From Magnaporthiopsis rhizophila (lineage: Eukaryota > Ascomycota > Sordariomycetes > Magnaporthales > Magnaporthaceae), in NCBI GenBank assembly GCA_003049465.1, contig PYSS01000022.1, positions 248,001 through 312,000 of the forward strand: a stretch of DNA of 64,000 nt, in the 5' to 3' direction. This document shows, piece by piece, positions 45,601 to 57,608 of the stretch. The translations under genes were made by a program, and so were the position numbers. How positions within the stretch are numbered: the stretch's first letter is position 1; the number at the start of each line of letters is the position of its first letter. The notes beneath the pieces are model-generated. The model searched no databases and had not been told where the DNA came from. It saw only the letters and a program-made list of their open reading frames with translations.

Positions 45601-48468
45601 ACGTAGCTACTTGACAAGCACTTGGCAGGCTAGTGAGGAGCAGCTACGGAAGCTGGGCCTGTTTGGAATCAGGGAACACAACTAGGCGGCAGTGGCGGCG
45701 ACGAGGGCGAGGCGTTGGAAGCAAACATCCTGGTTTGTCGCGTAAACATGACGTCGAGGGCGGCCGCCAACAACGGCCGACAAAACAAGTACTGTTTTGG
45801 GGAGGTTATTTGATCCCCTAAAGTGTGCATGGTGTGGTAGATGATGTGGTGAGAAGTCCAGCGAGGTGGAGAGCCAAAGGGCGCACAGGTCGAGCGAAGG
45901 GTGAGAAGATCGGCCAACGTGCAACCAAGGTGGCTCGGGGGGGCACCGGGTGGTAAAATAGAGATTGGACGAACGAGGGCGAGCGAGAATTGCCGATCAT
46001 GACATGGGCGACTGCTGACCTTGGCAGTGCTTGGGCGCGGCGAGGCTCGGAGGATGGCGATGGGGCGTCTTAGCGTCTCAGGAGGGCGCGGAGGCACGGG
46101 GGCGGAGAAGGAAGAAATACAAGGGAAATGACGCAGCCGTGCATGCTGGCGGCTGGGTTCCGCGGACTCATTTTGCTGAAGAGATGGATTTGTTGCACTA
46201 GGAAAGGCAAACATCACGGTGTGCTTCCTTTACTTGCAAACGTTGCGTGATTTACTTTTTTCCTTCCTCCCTTTCGTCGTCACATCCCTTTTCGTAAGCC
46301 AAGACCAACCATAGCGGCAATTAGCTGGTCAAATAGGGATCACCACTGACCGCCATGCCACGCTAGATGGATTTTGGTAGGGCGGAAAAAGAATGAGATA
46401 TGACGGAAAACCGTCTTGCCGTCGTGGGGTCCGTCCAAGAATGCAGGTCCCAGGTCCTTGATGCTGGAAGCTAGCGACAAAGTCCGATTGCGATGTAGCA
46501 AAGACGGGATCTGGGGCAATTTGCAATTCGCATCCCTAAAATCCCTCCTCGTCGGTAGCGGAAAAAAAAAAAAAAAAGAGAGAGAGAAAAAGGTGCGGGT
46601 AGAAAGTGCACTCGCATCTGTTTTCGGTTGGCGGCAGGCTGCAGATCTCTGGTACAGGCCTGCGTGGTACACCCAGCCATGTGCGACCGACCCAATGGAA
46701 GAGCCCGATTGTGGCGTCACTGGCAGCGATCTCTGCCTGCCCTGGTACACTTGCGCTCACAACTTGCCCCGCCTCGTTTTTGGGTTTTTCGTGCTGCTTC
46801 AATTTCTTGGAGGCCCACCTATAGTGCCTACGGGCGGTACGTACCATCTTACCTGCAGAGCCGCCGCCCAGGGTGTTTGCTGCTCGCTTGAGTGAGCGCA
46901 CGGGCGGTTCCCTGCTGCCTGCCCGCCCAAATCCTCCCCACCTGATTTTTCACCTCGCACGTGCCGCCTCTCTCCACACCGAAGCCCGGCTTCACAGCAC
47001 CTCACTGGCGGTCGCATCCGAAGCCATGGTTCAAAGCAGGTTAGCGTCGCCAGCGCTGGATGGGTCAGCCGGGGGTTTGACTTGAAATTTCGGGCCCACC
47101 TCGATGCAGCTTGGTGACAGCGGCGTCGGTCCCTGGCTTCCATTTTTTCTTCTTTTTCCTCTGGCGGGCAGCGACGGAAGTCCCGCGAACCAAGCCGTGC
47201 GAGTCGCGTAGTCACCTTCACACCTGACAAGAAGAGAAGAGAAAGGATACCTAATAACCTGTATCGATTCCTCGCCGCTCTCCACTCCAATTAGCTTCGC
47301 CCTGTTTTCCTCAGCCAGTCGCGGACGCACGGGAAAGGGGTCAGTCCACCGAGCAGCACCGGCTGTTGCCTTGCGCGACACGAGGACCCGTCTGTCTGTT
47401 CCCTCTGGCCGACCCGAGTCGCTTTGTTTTCCGTCTGTCGTGGCTCAGAGGCCGTGGGATCCCGTGCCAAACCTTGGGCTACGTGCGCAGGGCACAAGCG
47501 CCGATCAATCGCAGGCGACATCGTGGCTGCTGCCCGCAGACCCTCACCGTTGGACGACGCCAACGAGTGCCCTGGCAGCACACCGCCGCACTGTTCTTGT
47601 CCCAGACGAGACGCCCATCCCCCCACACCTCCCGGTTTCCGCAAAAGGGGAGCAGGACCGTTGATCACGGCACCCAAAACAGGGCAAAACAACCAATCCT
47701 CCTGTGCTGTAGCCCGTTGCGTCCAAGAGCCCCAATCAACAGGGTCCCACCCCAAAAACCACAAGTCCATCGATGACAGTCGTTCCCAGCCGCCCCATCA
47801 TCCCCTCTTCCTCCCACCACCACACCCCTCCATCGACGCTCCATCGACACCCCGGCGCGCGAGTGCGGTGCCCAATAATAGGCCGTCTCAGGGGCCGACG
47901 AGAGCCACCGCCATTCCTGTCGTTGCCCACCCACCAAGGCACGAGAGCCTCGAGTCGTCCTCGCTTGCGGGTCTGCCAGCAGGGTCCCCACGACCCTACC
48001 CTCCTCCACATCCCCAGCTGCCGTACATTTCAAAAATACCGGATCTTTCTCCCTTCAGCGCTGAAGTGCCTTGACTTCCTTTTCTTCCTTCCTTGAGCCG
48101 TCGCCGCCGCTGCAGTTGCTGCCGCAGTCCTGACACCTCCACGATTCGACTACACGGAAAAGTTGTAAGCGGTGGCAACATATAAGCTTTGGGGGCTTGC
48201 ATCACTGGTGACGGAGATTTTTGCTTTTTTTAATTTTATTTTTCTTCTTTCTTTCTTTTTTCTTCCATCTTGCGACTAATACGACCTCTACATAACAACC
48301 GAACACCACCCTCACGCTGCAGCTCCGTCTTCGCTTCTTGTCTCTTTCTACTATTAACCCCGCCCGCCGCATACGCTTGTCGTCGGCACAACCCGTCCAC
48401 GGCCTATAGAGAGGCGCAAGAGTCCCCTACATTGAATTCTGGGGACGGACCGCAACACACTTCACGCC
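42641..48468. other. Gene-poor region, 5.8 kb
   Basis: No frame with domain content on either strand. Local features are a TA-rich patch at about 44630-45060 with a T17 run at 45019-45035, an A16-GAGAGA tract at 46562-46586, and a pyrimidine-rich leader just before 48469. I see no transposase, reverse transcriptase, rRNA or closed tRNA. It may contain non-coding transcripts that cannot be recognised from sequence alone. Confidence 0.35.
48218..48266 (+). promoter_or_regulatory. Pyrimidine-rich core promoter tract
   Basis: About 49 nt almost entirely T/C, some 200 nt upstream of the SCOC start. Such CT-rich stretches just before transcription starts are typical of TATA-less housekeeping genes in filamentous fungi. 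Confidence 0.4.
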
Positions 48469-49015
48469 ATGATCATGGACGGCCAGTCAACGCCAGCGAC
48501 GATGCCCAAAATGGACCGTTCCGACTCATCATCTGGATCCGAGGCCGATACTCCTCCCCTTGGCCCCACCATCCACGCCCCGGTCCCTATGCGCCCACGA
48601 CTACCGAGCAGGAAAAGCAGCGGCACCATGGTGGTGCCTAGAGACTCCATCGATGCCAACCAGCCCTACCAAATCGACCTCGACCCGGACGACGTCCGCG
48701 CCATGAGTCCTAGAAGGACGACCGAGGACATTGAGGCCATGGGGAGAGAGGCCAGGGAAGAACTGAGGAGGTAAGCCGGCTGCAACTCTCTCTAGCATTC
48801 CATTTCGCACCCGAGATACGCAATGGGCTGACACTCCTACCAGACACGCCAAGGCGCTCCAGGACTCTCTCATCATGATCTTCAACCGCATCGAGGCCGT
48901 CAAGGAGGAGCACGACAAGTTGGACAGCAACAACAAGTTTCTGCAGAAATACATTGGCGACCTCATGAGCACGAGCAAAATCACGTCAACGGGCGGGGGT
49001 CGGGCAAAGAAATGA
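48469..49015 (+). CDS. SCOC-type short coiled-coil protein
   Basis: Two exons, 48469-48770 and 48844-49015 (GTAAGC...ACCAG intron, 73 nt); 157 aa from ATG 48469, or two residues shorter from ATG 48475. The first 100 residues are Ser/Pro-rich and disordered. Residues from about 80 to 140 form one long helix with heptads, including SLIMIFNRIEAVKEEHDKL and NNKFLQKYIGDLMSTS, which matches the short coiled-coil (SCOC/DUF2205) domain, where human SCOC has an EAVKEEN-like segment ending QYIENLMS. SCOC proteins sit on the Golgi, bind Arl-type GTPases and act in trafficking and autophagy; the same role is inferred here. The basic Lys-Lys C-terminus is normal. Assignment rests on motif and length. Confidence 0.8.
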
Positions 49016-52000
49016 CGCCAGAGCCGCGGGAGGCAACCCTCGCCCCCTCGGTATCTTTGCCACGGCTTCGAGACGATGCTTGTGCAGCGGTCCGCTCAAC
49101 CGGTACACGTACCATAACATCGGGCGTGCGTGAGCCAAGGATGGGCGGGCGAGGCTGTGTCGCGGACCGAGTCGGACACGGCAAGACATTGCGTCATATT
49201 GGGGCCGCCATGTCAGCCCATCTTTGGAGCGCACGTCAGATGACTTGTGCGACCGACCAAGGTTCCAATCCGGCCATGATCGCTACCGCCGACTCGTCTC
49301 CATTCGATCGTCGACGAGGTCCCATGCCATTGCTCGCCGGCGGTGATGCGTCGCCTATCATCTCACCGTTTTATTCCGATTTGCCACCACTCGTACCACA
49401 CTCCATAAAGACCGACACCAACTATCGGACGGGGCTGGCGGGGATCAGAACAAAACTCTTGTCATACCCGTCGCCCCAGGTTTACATTTCTTTTTAATAG
49501 ACGTCGTCACCGGACCGTCCCTGGAATCACCCCAGCGGTCTGTTGCAGTTTATACCCTTATACCATACTATCTTCGGCTACTCATCTGGCTAGGTGGGAA
49601 TTTTTTTTTTTTTTTTTTGGGCGCTTGGGCTGTGTCTTGGTCTGGCGTGTCGTGTGAGACATTCCCTGTTCGGATCGGACATTCAGCATGCTACCCCCAA
49701 AACTAAGTGGGGGAGTCACGACAGCATTTGGGGCGTTTGGAGGCGTTTCTTGGACGATTTGTAACATTGGCGTGCATTTTCTGGTCAGTTACTGTTTACC
49801 ATCTTGCTCGTTCCAGCGCAAAAAAAGAATTTGATATTGTACGATACGAACTCTAGGTGCTTACCTATTATCCACCTTGTCGTCGCTGAACGCATGTGAT
49901 ACAAAATTCACGATCGCCTGTTCATTCCCGACCTCGGCTTGCCGTTCGGCCCGATTTGCGAACACTCGCATGATGGTCCGTCCTCCTTGTTCTATTGAAG
50001 CCTCACTGGCTGCGCATGCCACTCCAAACCATGTCGTCGCTTCGTGCCTTTTCTTGGCAGCAAAACGGGCCTGCAAGCCTCATGTCGACTACTGCAGGGG
50101 CGGCGGGTACGACGTACGTACGTTGTCAGAGTGACGACAAAAAATCCCCTTTGAACACGCCCGGCGGCGGTTTGTATTCGCACAATCTTGTTTTTGTTTT
50201 TTTTTCGCTGCCAAATAGGTGGTTGGTGGTGCTTTGCATGGCGGGCGGCCCTTTGTCTGACCCGTTGGGCCCGCCGGCGTCTGGCAGTCAGATTTTTACT
50301 TGGCTTGCTTATTGTTCTAATCTTCCTCGCATCGCGTTGCGTTTTTACAAGTCTATGCCTGTGTACCGTAGTACTTATGTACATCGGGGTGGCGACAACT
50401 TTGCAATGGGACGTCCGTTGGCATCGCGGGCTGGCTGCCTGTGACGTCACACGGCGACGCCACCCCAAAATGCGACTCAGCGGAGGAAAGCAGTCGTCTT
50501 TCGCCACGGAACCTTCCAGATGGCGGCGCTGGGCCTTTTTTCGCACCGATGGGTCTGAGGTATCGGAATTTACCCTGGCTTGTCCACCACTGCCGCTACT
50601 GCATGCAACGCGTCCAAGTTGCTGGTATAGGTGGATGATACCTTTTAGCTTTCTTTTTTCTTTTTAGTATTTGCCCGGGCAATCCCCAATCCGACCCAAT
50701 CCGACTGAAAACCAAGGCCCAAGTCCGCAATGTCAGTCGTCAGGCCTTCTTGGTGGTATTTCGTCGCGGGTCTGCTAGCCGAACCGGGCGGGCGTCGCAT
50801 TTTTTCTTTCAAGGGACCACATCAAATGCGGGCAGGATCCCGTTGGAGCAAAGCAGGGGGCCCTCCCCTCACACGACGTTTTGATGCGACCCCAGAAAAC
50901 TTGGTCCCTGCAGATTCCGAACCAGGCATGGGATTTCGAAGGTCCTGGCTAGGTAGGTTTTTTGGCGGGCGGGCCGAGTGGCCAGGACCCCTTTATTTTT
51001 CCTTGAATTATTTTGTTTCCTATTTCGTAACACCTGCGACCACCCCGCCCACCGTGCAGTGCAGAGCGAGACGAAAAAAAAAACTTGGAAATGGCCGTCC
51101 TCGGATGCAGAGATAAGAAACGGAGACCACGGGAAGAACGGAGCCAAATACTAGATGTGGCCGCCTGCCAGGTGAAAGTGTGGCCGCCGACGACCAGGGT
51201 TCGTTGCATGCGCCCCAAGTACATAGGTAGACAGACCAAAGAAGAGGCAAAAAAAAAAAAAATAAAATAAATAAAGATGAGCATAACGAAAAGCTGACGC
51301 ACACCGGAGGACCTGCTCATAATCGCCGCCCTCGTCGGCGTCGCGATCGAACGGTGGATGGCGACCAGATGGCTGTGACCCGCTCGGACTCGGGATGATG
51401 CGGCGTGCTGTCCCTCCTATATCCGGCGCCACCTAGAAACAAACAGGTGTCAATATCACTTGTTCCGCCAGCAAACCGGAGCTAAGCTGGGCCTCTCCCC
51501 GACTCGTGGCTTTGACATATGCGCTTCCCTCTCTGATGAGAACGACCCAACAGATAATGTGTTGTCTCTGCGTGTGTACAAACACCTGTCGCGACGATGC
51601 CTGACCTCCTCCTCCTGCGTCACCGTGACTCGCGCCCGCATCCGTGGGCCACAGACCCTTGGTCTCTGTCCTTCCAGACAACCCCTGCCTGTCTGACCGG
51701 AGCTTGCTTTCGCCCTTGTCGACGACCTGTTTTTTTTTCACCGCCGCCTAGGGTTTTGCACGGCGCTTGACCGGCCCACCTCCCCGCTAGAAAAGGTCTG
51801 ACACCATGGTGGTCGTGTCCCAGACGTGCTGACCAGGCCCAGGTCATGCGATTTTCCAGCATCTTGAACTTTCCTGGTCCCCGATGTGGACATTGATATC
51901 TGACCGATCGCTACTCTAGGTTGCGTCGGCCAGCTTGTTGGCAGACTGGGCTTGTCGGCGTTTACATACAAGCAGGCATGAGCTGGGGACCAACATGTGA

Positions 52001-52948
52001 TATCTCCACCGTTCTCGAACCAACAGCACTCGCCCTACTTCCCACCCCTCGTGGCCACCATTTTCCTGTCCGCCCGGGGCTGGGCGCTCCTCTGCTGCTG
52101 CACCCAAAATACCTGCTGTTCTTCACCGATGCCTCATTTTCCACCGTGCCGTGTCAGCCCCGCTCTGGATGCTTTGTCCAAATTCCCTGTTTTTTTTTGA
52201 TGACACTCTTATGCCCGCACACGCATCTGCCTCCCCCGCTCACAATCCTGCGGTCGGTCGACGCCCCCTGGGGTATACATAGCAGATATCTGACTGGAGC
52301 AGGCCACCTGTTCCCCGGATGTACATATGTTATATATGCACTCATATACACCTTGAGGTATCGCGAGGTATTCCGGATTTAGAGTATGGGACCGTGCAGG
52401 CTTTCCCCGTGACACCACGCCCATCCCCTGTTCACCGTGTGGGCTTTGAATCGGAGGGTGGACCACATGGGAGATGCATGATGCTGCTTTCGACGAGGTT
52501 GAGGCATGGGTGCAGGTCGGGCATGCACTGGCAACCTTTCGGGGTTGGGAACTCCGTTTTTCTGTCCGGTCCGTCCGTGCTTCTTCACCGGTCTTGACTT
52601 GCCCCCGACATTCCCTGGCTAGGCGGGCTTGTTCCCCGCCGCTTCCCGGATCCACTAGCGTCCACGACTGCAGTGCTGATACTATTGCTCTCGGCAACTT
52701 CCTCGGCTATCACGGACACGTCGCGGTCGGTGCCGAAGCTATCGGGGACGCCCCGCCCCGACGGGAAGGGCACGGATCGCCCACTCATCTGGTGCCACGT
52801 CCGTGATGACGTTGGCGGCCGCACGGCTTGCCGCAGGCGGACCAGCCGGCTCGGGCGATTCCGATGTTGGCCTGATCCAGGCCTTTCCTTTCTCTCCCTG
52901 ATGCATCATTCTGATGACTCGCTGTGCGTCGGGCTAGGCGAGCCTAGG
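49016..52948. other. Gene-poor region, 3.9 kb
   Basis: Contains an uninterrupted T18 at 49601-49618, an A-run near 51249-51261 and only shadow ORFs. No gene, tRNA or repeat array recognised. Confidence 0.35.
49601..49618. repeat. Poly-T tract, 18 nt
   Basis: T18 about 590 bp downstream of the SCOC stop codon, too far to be its polyadenylation region. Confidence 0.8.
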
Positions 52949-54652
52949 TCAGACCAGCCACGCATCCCGCACATCTGCCTTGTTTAGCGCCGCCGTCGCC
53001 CGCGCTCCCCACAAGGCGCCCATGCCGATGCGGCGATATTCGGATCCCCTGTCCTCGCTACTGTCGGCCCGCCGCACCAAGATGACACAGTGCGCCGGCT
53101 TCCAGCCGAGGAAAAGCCCGCGCTCCATCCATCCGTGGCTTGCTCGGGAAGTAAGTACATGCAGCGCGAGCGTTTCCTTGCTGCCCTCTGCAAAGCCACG
53201 CTGGTCCTGGAAGTCGGCGGCTTCAACGCTGGCCCAGCCGCACACGTGACGTGTGTTGGAGCTGTTGCTGCGACTATCGGCAGGTGCTGTTGCCAGCGAG
53301 AGTTTTCGAAAGGGAGTGTTATGGCTCCCGCCGAGCGGTGCCGGGACCGGGACCGGCAAGTCACTGAGCTCGAGGGGTGTATACTCCTCCCAGGCGGTGA
53401 CGGGCAGCGCGCGGGACCGTAGATGGATGCGCGTGATGAAAGCCTCGGCCTCGGCGTACGTACGGACATCGTCCGGTCCTAGGGTGAACGTGTTCCCGTC
53501 TGCCGTTCCCATTTCTGGAATCTGACAGACATTGTTCACTTCTTGTGGGCGCCTGAACATCTCCCACGTCGCGGGGCCCGGGAAGGACGCCCAAGACCAT
53601 GAGGGCATGTTCGCGATCTTTGCGTCGTCGACGCCGGGTAGTGGGCGATGCTTTTGTTGCCACAAAAGGCCTCTGTGCAGGTCGCTGAGCCACAGCCTGG
53701 AGGCGTACAGATCGTGGTCGGAAACGGCGTACCGGGCCTTCCGTGCCAGCGAGAACTCGGCTAGCACGCCCGAGAGGGCGAATAGGCGGTCCTTATCTGG
53801 GCAGCTGAGCTCGAGCGCCGAATACGCCTCGACGATGTCCCGCCAAATGCGCCCAGGCTCGTGCGAGACGGTTGAAAAGTCGACAAAGGTCTTGCGCGGG
53901 AAATCATTCAAGACAGGTTGTCCGTCCTGCCACGTCGTCAAGTGCTCGCCGTACGAATTCCGGGGGCTGTCGATCTGGCACTCGAGGTAGGCACCTGGGC
54001 CCGCGAAGTAAACAATACGCCGGCTGAATAGGCACTCCTGGAACACCCAGCCGCGGCTAATCAGCGCGCTGCTGCGGATTTCGGATTCGTAAAGCGGCGC
54101 CACGGGCTCCGCGGGGAACACGTAGAACTCCCCCCGCGGGGATCCCGTGTGGTCGCGGAAGGCCAGACGAGTTAGATTTCTTGCGAACTGCTGGCTGCTC
54201 GTCCGGTCCGAACGAAACAGCCCGTCGTGCTCCTGGGTCCTAGGAGCCGCGGCCAGCGTCACTAGTGAGCCCTGGTAGTAGCCGACCATGCGGCCGGCCT
54301 CGCATGCCCAGTCGTCCGACCCCTCGCCTTGGATGATGCACAGCGAGTCGATCCATAGATAGCGGATACCGAGGCGACATGCGACGTCGACGGCGTCGCG
54401 GAACGTTTTGGGCAGTTCCGAGGCGGAGAACCCGACCTTCCGAGCCTCGTAATTGAGCGCTGTGGTCTGTGACAGCTCCGTCTGCGCGCCCCCGCGGTAG
54501 CTAAGCGTCGCATACGCGTCTACCTTCCCAGCCGTGTCGACTAGGCGGAGAGTCTCGTCGCCCTCGGAGCCAACTACTATGCAGCGCGTCTGCAGCGGGC
54601 TGTGCCTGGCGTCGGGCAGCTCGCCGCCTGACAGGGAGCGGCGGCACTGCTT
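52949..54652 (-). pseudogene. HET-domain protein, degenerate 5' end
   Basis: A long frame (up to 567 codons) runs from just after an in-frame TAG at 54653-54655 to TGA 52949-52951. It shows HET-family order: RCIVVG, YATLSY, then a helix leading to RYLWIDSLCIIQ, DDWACEAGRMVGYYQGS, RGWVFQECLFSRR, and a C-terminal half with PSWSWASFPG. Two defects suggest decay. The motif normally written YRWGG reads YRGGAQ, so the conserved Trp codon is missing. The first in-frame ATG (54289) lies after the SLCIIQ core, leaving no usable start. The TAG sits in a CTAG that could instead be a splice acceptor, so an unseen upstream exon remains possible. The family triggers vegetative incompatibility. The upstream 54-55 kb shows no HET N-terminus in any frame. 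Confidence 0.7.
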
Positions 54653-55351
54653 CTAGCCGCGGCTGCGGGCTTCAAACCTTCTGCTAGGTACGTCGTCGGC
54701 GCGAGGAACACGCGCAGGCCGTCGATGTGAAGGGCGACACGTGCATTGGCCCCCTCATATAAGCCACGTCTGCTTTGGTGACTGGAGATCGCTTGAATGT
54801 ATATGCACATCTGCGTCCTGGTTTCGTGGTGCTGCTGGCCTTTGTCGACATAGCCTGTGAGCAGGACGCAGAAGCTGCTGCGCTCCTTGTCGCCCTAGCA
54901 TATGCGCGTCAGTGGGATGGCGCTGCAGAAAGCGAGCCAGCTCGTGCAGGCTTTACTTGTGGCAATAGAAACAGAAGTCCGTTGTTTGCTCTGGTTGTTT
55001 CGACGTTCATCCATGTTCGATGCAGCCGTGATGGAGGCGTGTCCAAGATTCTGCAGGCTCGGTTTCGAAGCCGGTCCTCCAGGAGTTGGGGTGATGCGAG
55101 CGAGGCTGCCTGCACCAATCATCGTTTTGAAGCCCGAGCTTGACATGGGAGGTTCGGTGGCCAGCCAAGGGAAAGCGGGACGGGTCATGAACAGCAAATA
55201 CCAGCTGTTGATCCAGTGCATGCAGACATCCATGTCGTTTTCTGGCGCTTAAAACGCTCGTTGAACTTTCGTCATCTTCTTTTCCCCACGAACAACGGCT
55301 TCCATAGACACGGACCTCGCCGCCAACATCACACAAGCCAATTCACATGGC
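54653..55351. other. Intergenic
   Basis: Between the degenerate HET 5' end and the membrane-protein gene. Only shadow ORFs. Confidence 0.35.
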
Positions 55352-56107
55352 ATGGCGTCCGCAACAAATATCCCGCCGCAAGTCGCGACACCGCCGGCCC
55401 CACCGTCGTCGTGGACGCGGTTGTTCGCGATGCCTAGTCGCAGCCTAGCCGCCCCACCCCACGATCCTCCCGGCTTCGGCTGCGGCTGCGCACGACAGTT
55501 CGACCTCGGTAGCGCCAAAGGGCGTTATTACTTGCTGGTGCCCTTCCGCGCCATCGCGGCCTTTGGGGCTTTCATATTCGCGGCCGGCATGGAACAAACC
55601 CTCCCGAGAGCCGCCATTGGCGTAGCGTTCTTGCTGATCTGGTCGGAGCTGCTGGCCGCGCGCATGTCGCTGGTGGCCTGCAACATGAGCGCGAAGCGCG
55701 CCTGGGTTATCGCAAACCTGGCGCTCTATGCCGCCGGACTGCTTTTCTTGATCGTCGGCATTGCGACTCCGTGGTCGCCTCCGCCGCCTGGCAAGCCACC
55801 CCAAACGCTGCCCGGGTTCCGACCGCTGCCCGAGATGTCTGACATGCCCGAAGAGAGGATGGGCATGCTCCCCCGTGGGCCGGCCCTCTTCGCCCTCTTT
55901 GAGACCGTGCTGGCCGGCTTCACCCTCCCTGCCGTCCGCATGCGGCATTGGCGCCGCGATTTGGCCGGCGTAGTTGACGAATTCCCCGGTGTCGACGGGC
56001 CGGCGCTGGAGCAACCCTATTCCGATGAAGGACAGGCGGAGCCGGCGGCGACGCACCAGGATCGCGGGGCCCTAGCGGATGTGTTTGCTTACCAGAATAG
56101 GGGTTGA
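55352..56107 (+). CDS. Four-helix integral membrane protein, 251 aa, unknown
   Basis: Single exon, start ATG 55352. The N-terminus is Pro/Ser-rich (about 60 residues, cytosolic type) with a GFGCGCARQ segment. Four hydrophobic helices follow at about 60-85 (FRAIAAFGAFIFAAGMEQ), 88-108, 118-138 (ANLALYAAGLLFLIVGIATP) and 172-190 (FALFETVLAGFTLP), separated by short loops, one of them a Pro-rich loop, PWSPPPPGKPP. The acidic, Gln/Asp-rich C-terminus is probably cytosolic. No signal peptide, catalytic motif or family name recognised. Four-helix proteins of this type are common fungal orphans. Codon bias and clean topology support a real gene. Confidence 0.65.
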   Translation: MASATNIPPQVATPPAPPSSWTRLFAMPSRSLAAPPHDPPGFGCGCARQFDLGSAKGRYYLLVPFRAIAAFGAFIFAAGMEQTLPRAAIGVAFLLIWSELLAARMSLVACNMSAKRAWVIANLALYAAGLLFLIVGIATPWSPPPPGKPPQTLPGFRPLPEMSDMPEERMGMLPRGPALFALFETVLAGFTLPAVRMRHWRRDLAGVVDEFPGVDGPALEQPYSDEGQAEPAATHQDRGALADVFAYQNRG

Positions 56108-57608
56108 ATCGGGTTCAGGTGTACACATCCGAAACCCGCGATTTGTAATTGTGGGCCCCGTACGGCGACTTTCCCGGCCCAACTCGGGAGTAGCAAAATT
56201 ACAAAACTCCAAATTCAATAAAATTAAATCCCTAAAAAGTCATATATAAGTTACTCTCGATATTCCTGATCATGCAAACTTGCACGATGTAGCTGTGACT
56301 TCCAGACCCTGAACTGTTCTTTTTTCCCTATGGCAAGGTTCTCCATAGCAGAGGTTTCGCAGGTGCGAACCAGCCGGGCTCCGGGTGCACCGAATTGTGT
56401 CAGAATCGGCCACCCAACCGCTAAAAGATCAGTTTGGGCTGCAACCCTTGGGATCTCTCATCTGGTGTAGTGGTATGTGGGCGTATGATTTCCAAGAAGC
56501 AGCATGTTATTAGCAACACCTTTCCACCAGCTTGCTTGGTCCAGAGACGGTTGTCAGGGAGGGAGTGCCGCAACGGCGATGTAAATACTACCGCGTCATT
56601 GATAGGAAGGAGGGGAAAGGTTGGGAGAACCAAGTCATACCCACAACCTGCCGGCGGATATATGGACGTCAAGGGGTCCCACCCAATTCGCTCGACGGCC
56701 AACAGCACCCGATGTTGCCGCCCTCGCCGAGCAGGGCGTCGATGTTGGTAGTCATGGGGCCACGCGCTCTCCAAAATTATCCTACCTGCCGCCGCGAGGC
56801 TACCAGGAGACGTCAGCCGAGCTGTGAGATCGAGACCGGCCCTGAAGCGGCCGTCTGTCTACATTGTGGCACTGGTGACGCCGTAGCTCTGAGCATGCTG
56901 TCAAAAACCCACCATGTAGGACTGCCTGTTAAGCCGGCTTTAGCATACATGGCCGACATCACTGCTGGGTACGTTTCACACAAGTGCGGCTTCGAGTATC
57001 GACATCACTGGCTTTCACGCCTGTCAGCACCTAATTAATAGCAGCAGAGTGCCGAAGCAGCGCCCATTGTTCAAGGGGGCCCATTGATTGGACTGTGGGG
57101 GCTACGGGTGGGAGTCTACCTTGGTCCAAGAGTAGACCACGTAGCCAAGTAATATCTTACAGGACTTTTTGTGCGGCGTAGACGCGACCGATTGCGTCCC
57201 ATTGTTTCTGTGAGTTTATATCCGCTATCCAGATCCCTACAATCCTAGCATGCGGGGTCTGAGTGGCCGGCAAAATGCACGAGATAGATTGGAATGTCCG
57301 AGGGGCGGCGGCGGGTGGAAGCTCAAGTGCCGATGACTTTAGCCAGATCCCGATGTCCCCAGCTTCGGAACGATACACTGTACCGGACACCTTTGTCGGC
57401 GTCACTGGACACGTTGCACGATTGCGAGCATGTGCTAAATACGTGAGAGGCTTTGCCAAATCTCTGTGTTGTTTTGGATGCCTTTGTTGCCTCAAACCGC
57501 TGGGCAATACTCGGCGGTCTATTCACTTCTCTCATCTAGCACCAGCGATTAGCCCTGACGGTCGTCGTCGCTTCCACGGGGTAAATCACCATTGAAACAG
57601 CCTCAGAG
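56108..57608. other. Intergenic
   Basis: AT-rich near 56200-56250. An A-box-like run (TGGTGTAGTGGTATG) occurs at about 56463-56477 without a B-box. The right end is the SET-gene promoter. No gene. Confidence 0.35.

Noticed and set aside
47424..48074. 216-codon plus-strand frame upstream of SCOC
   Set aside because: Pro/Ser/His-rich low complexity in a promoter-like region; no independent support.
56463..56477. tRNA A-box-like sequence
   Set aside because: No B-box, cloverleaf or terminator follows at the proper distance.
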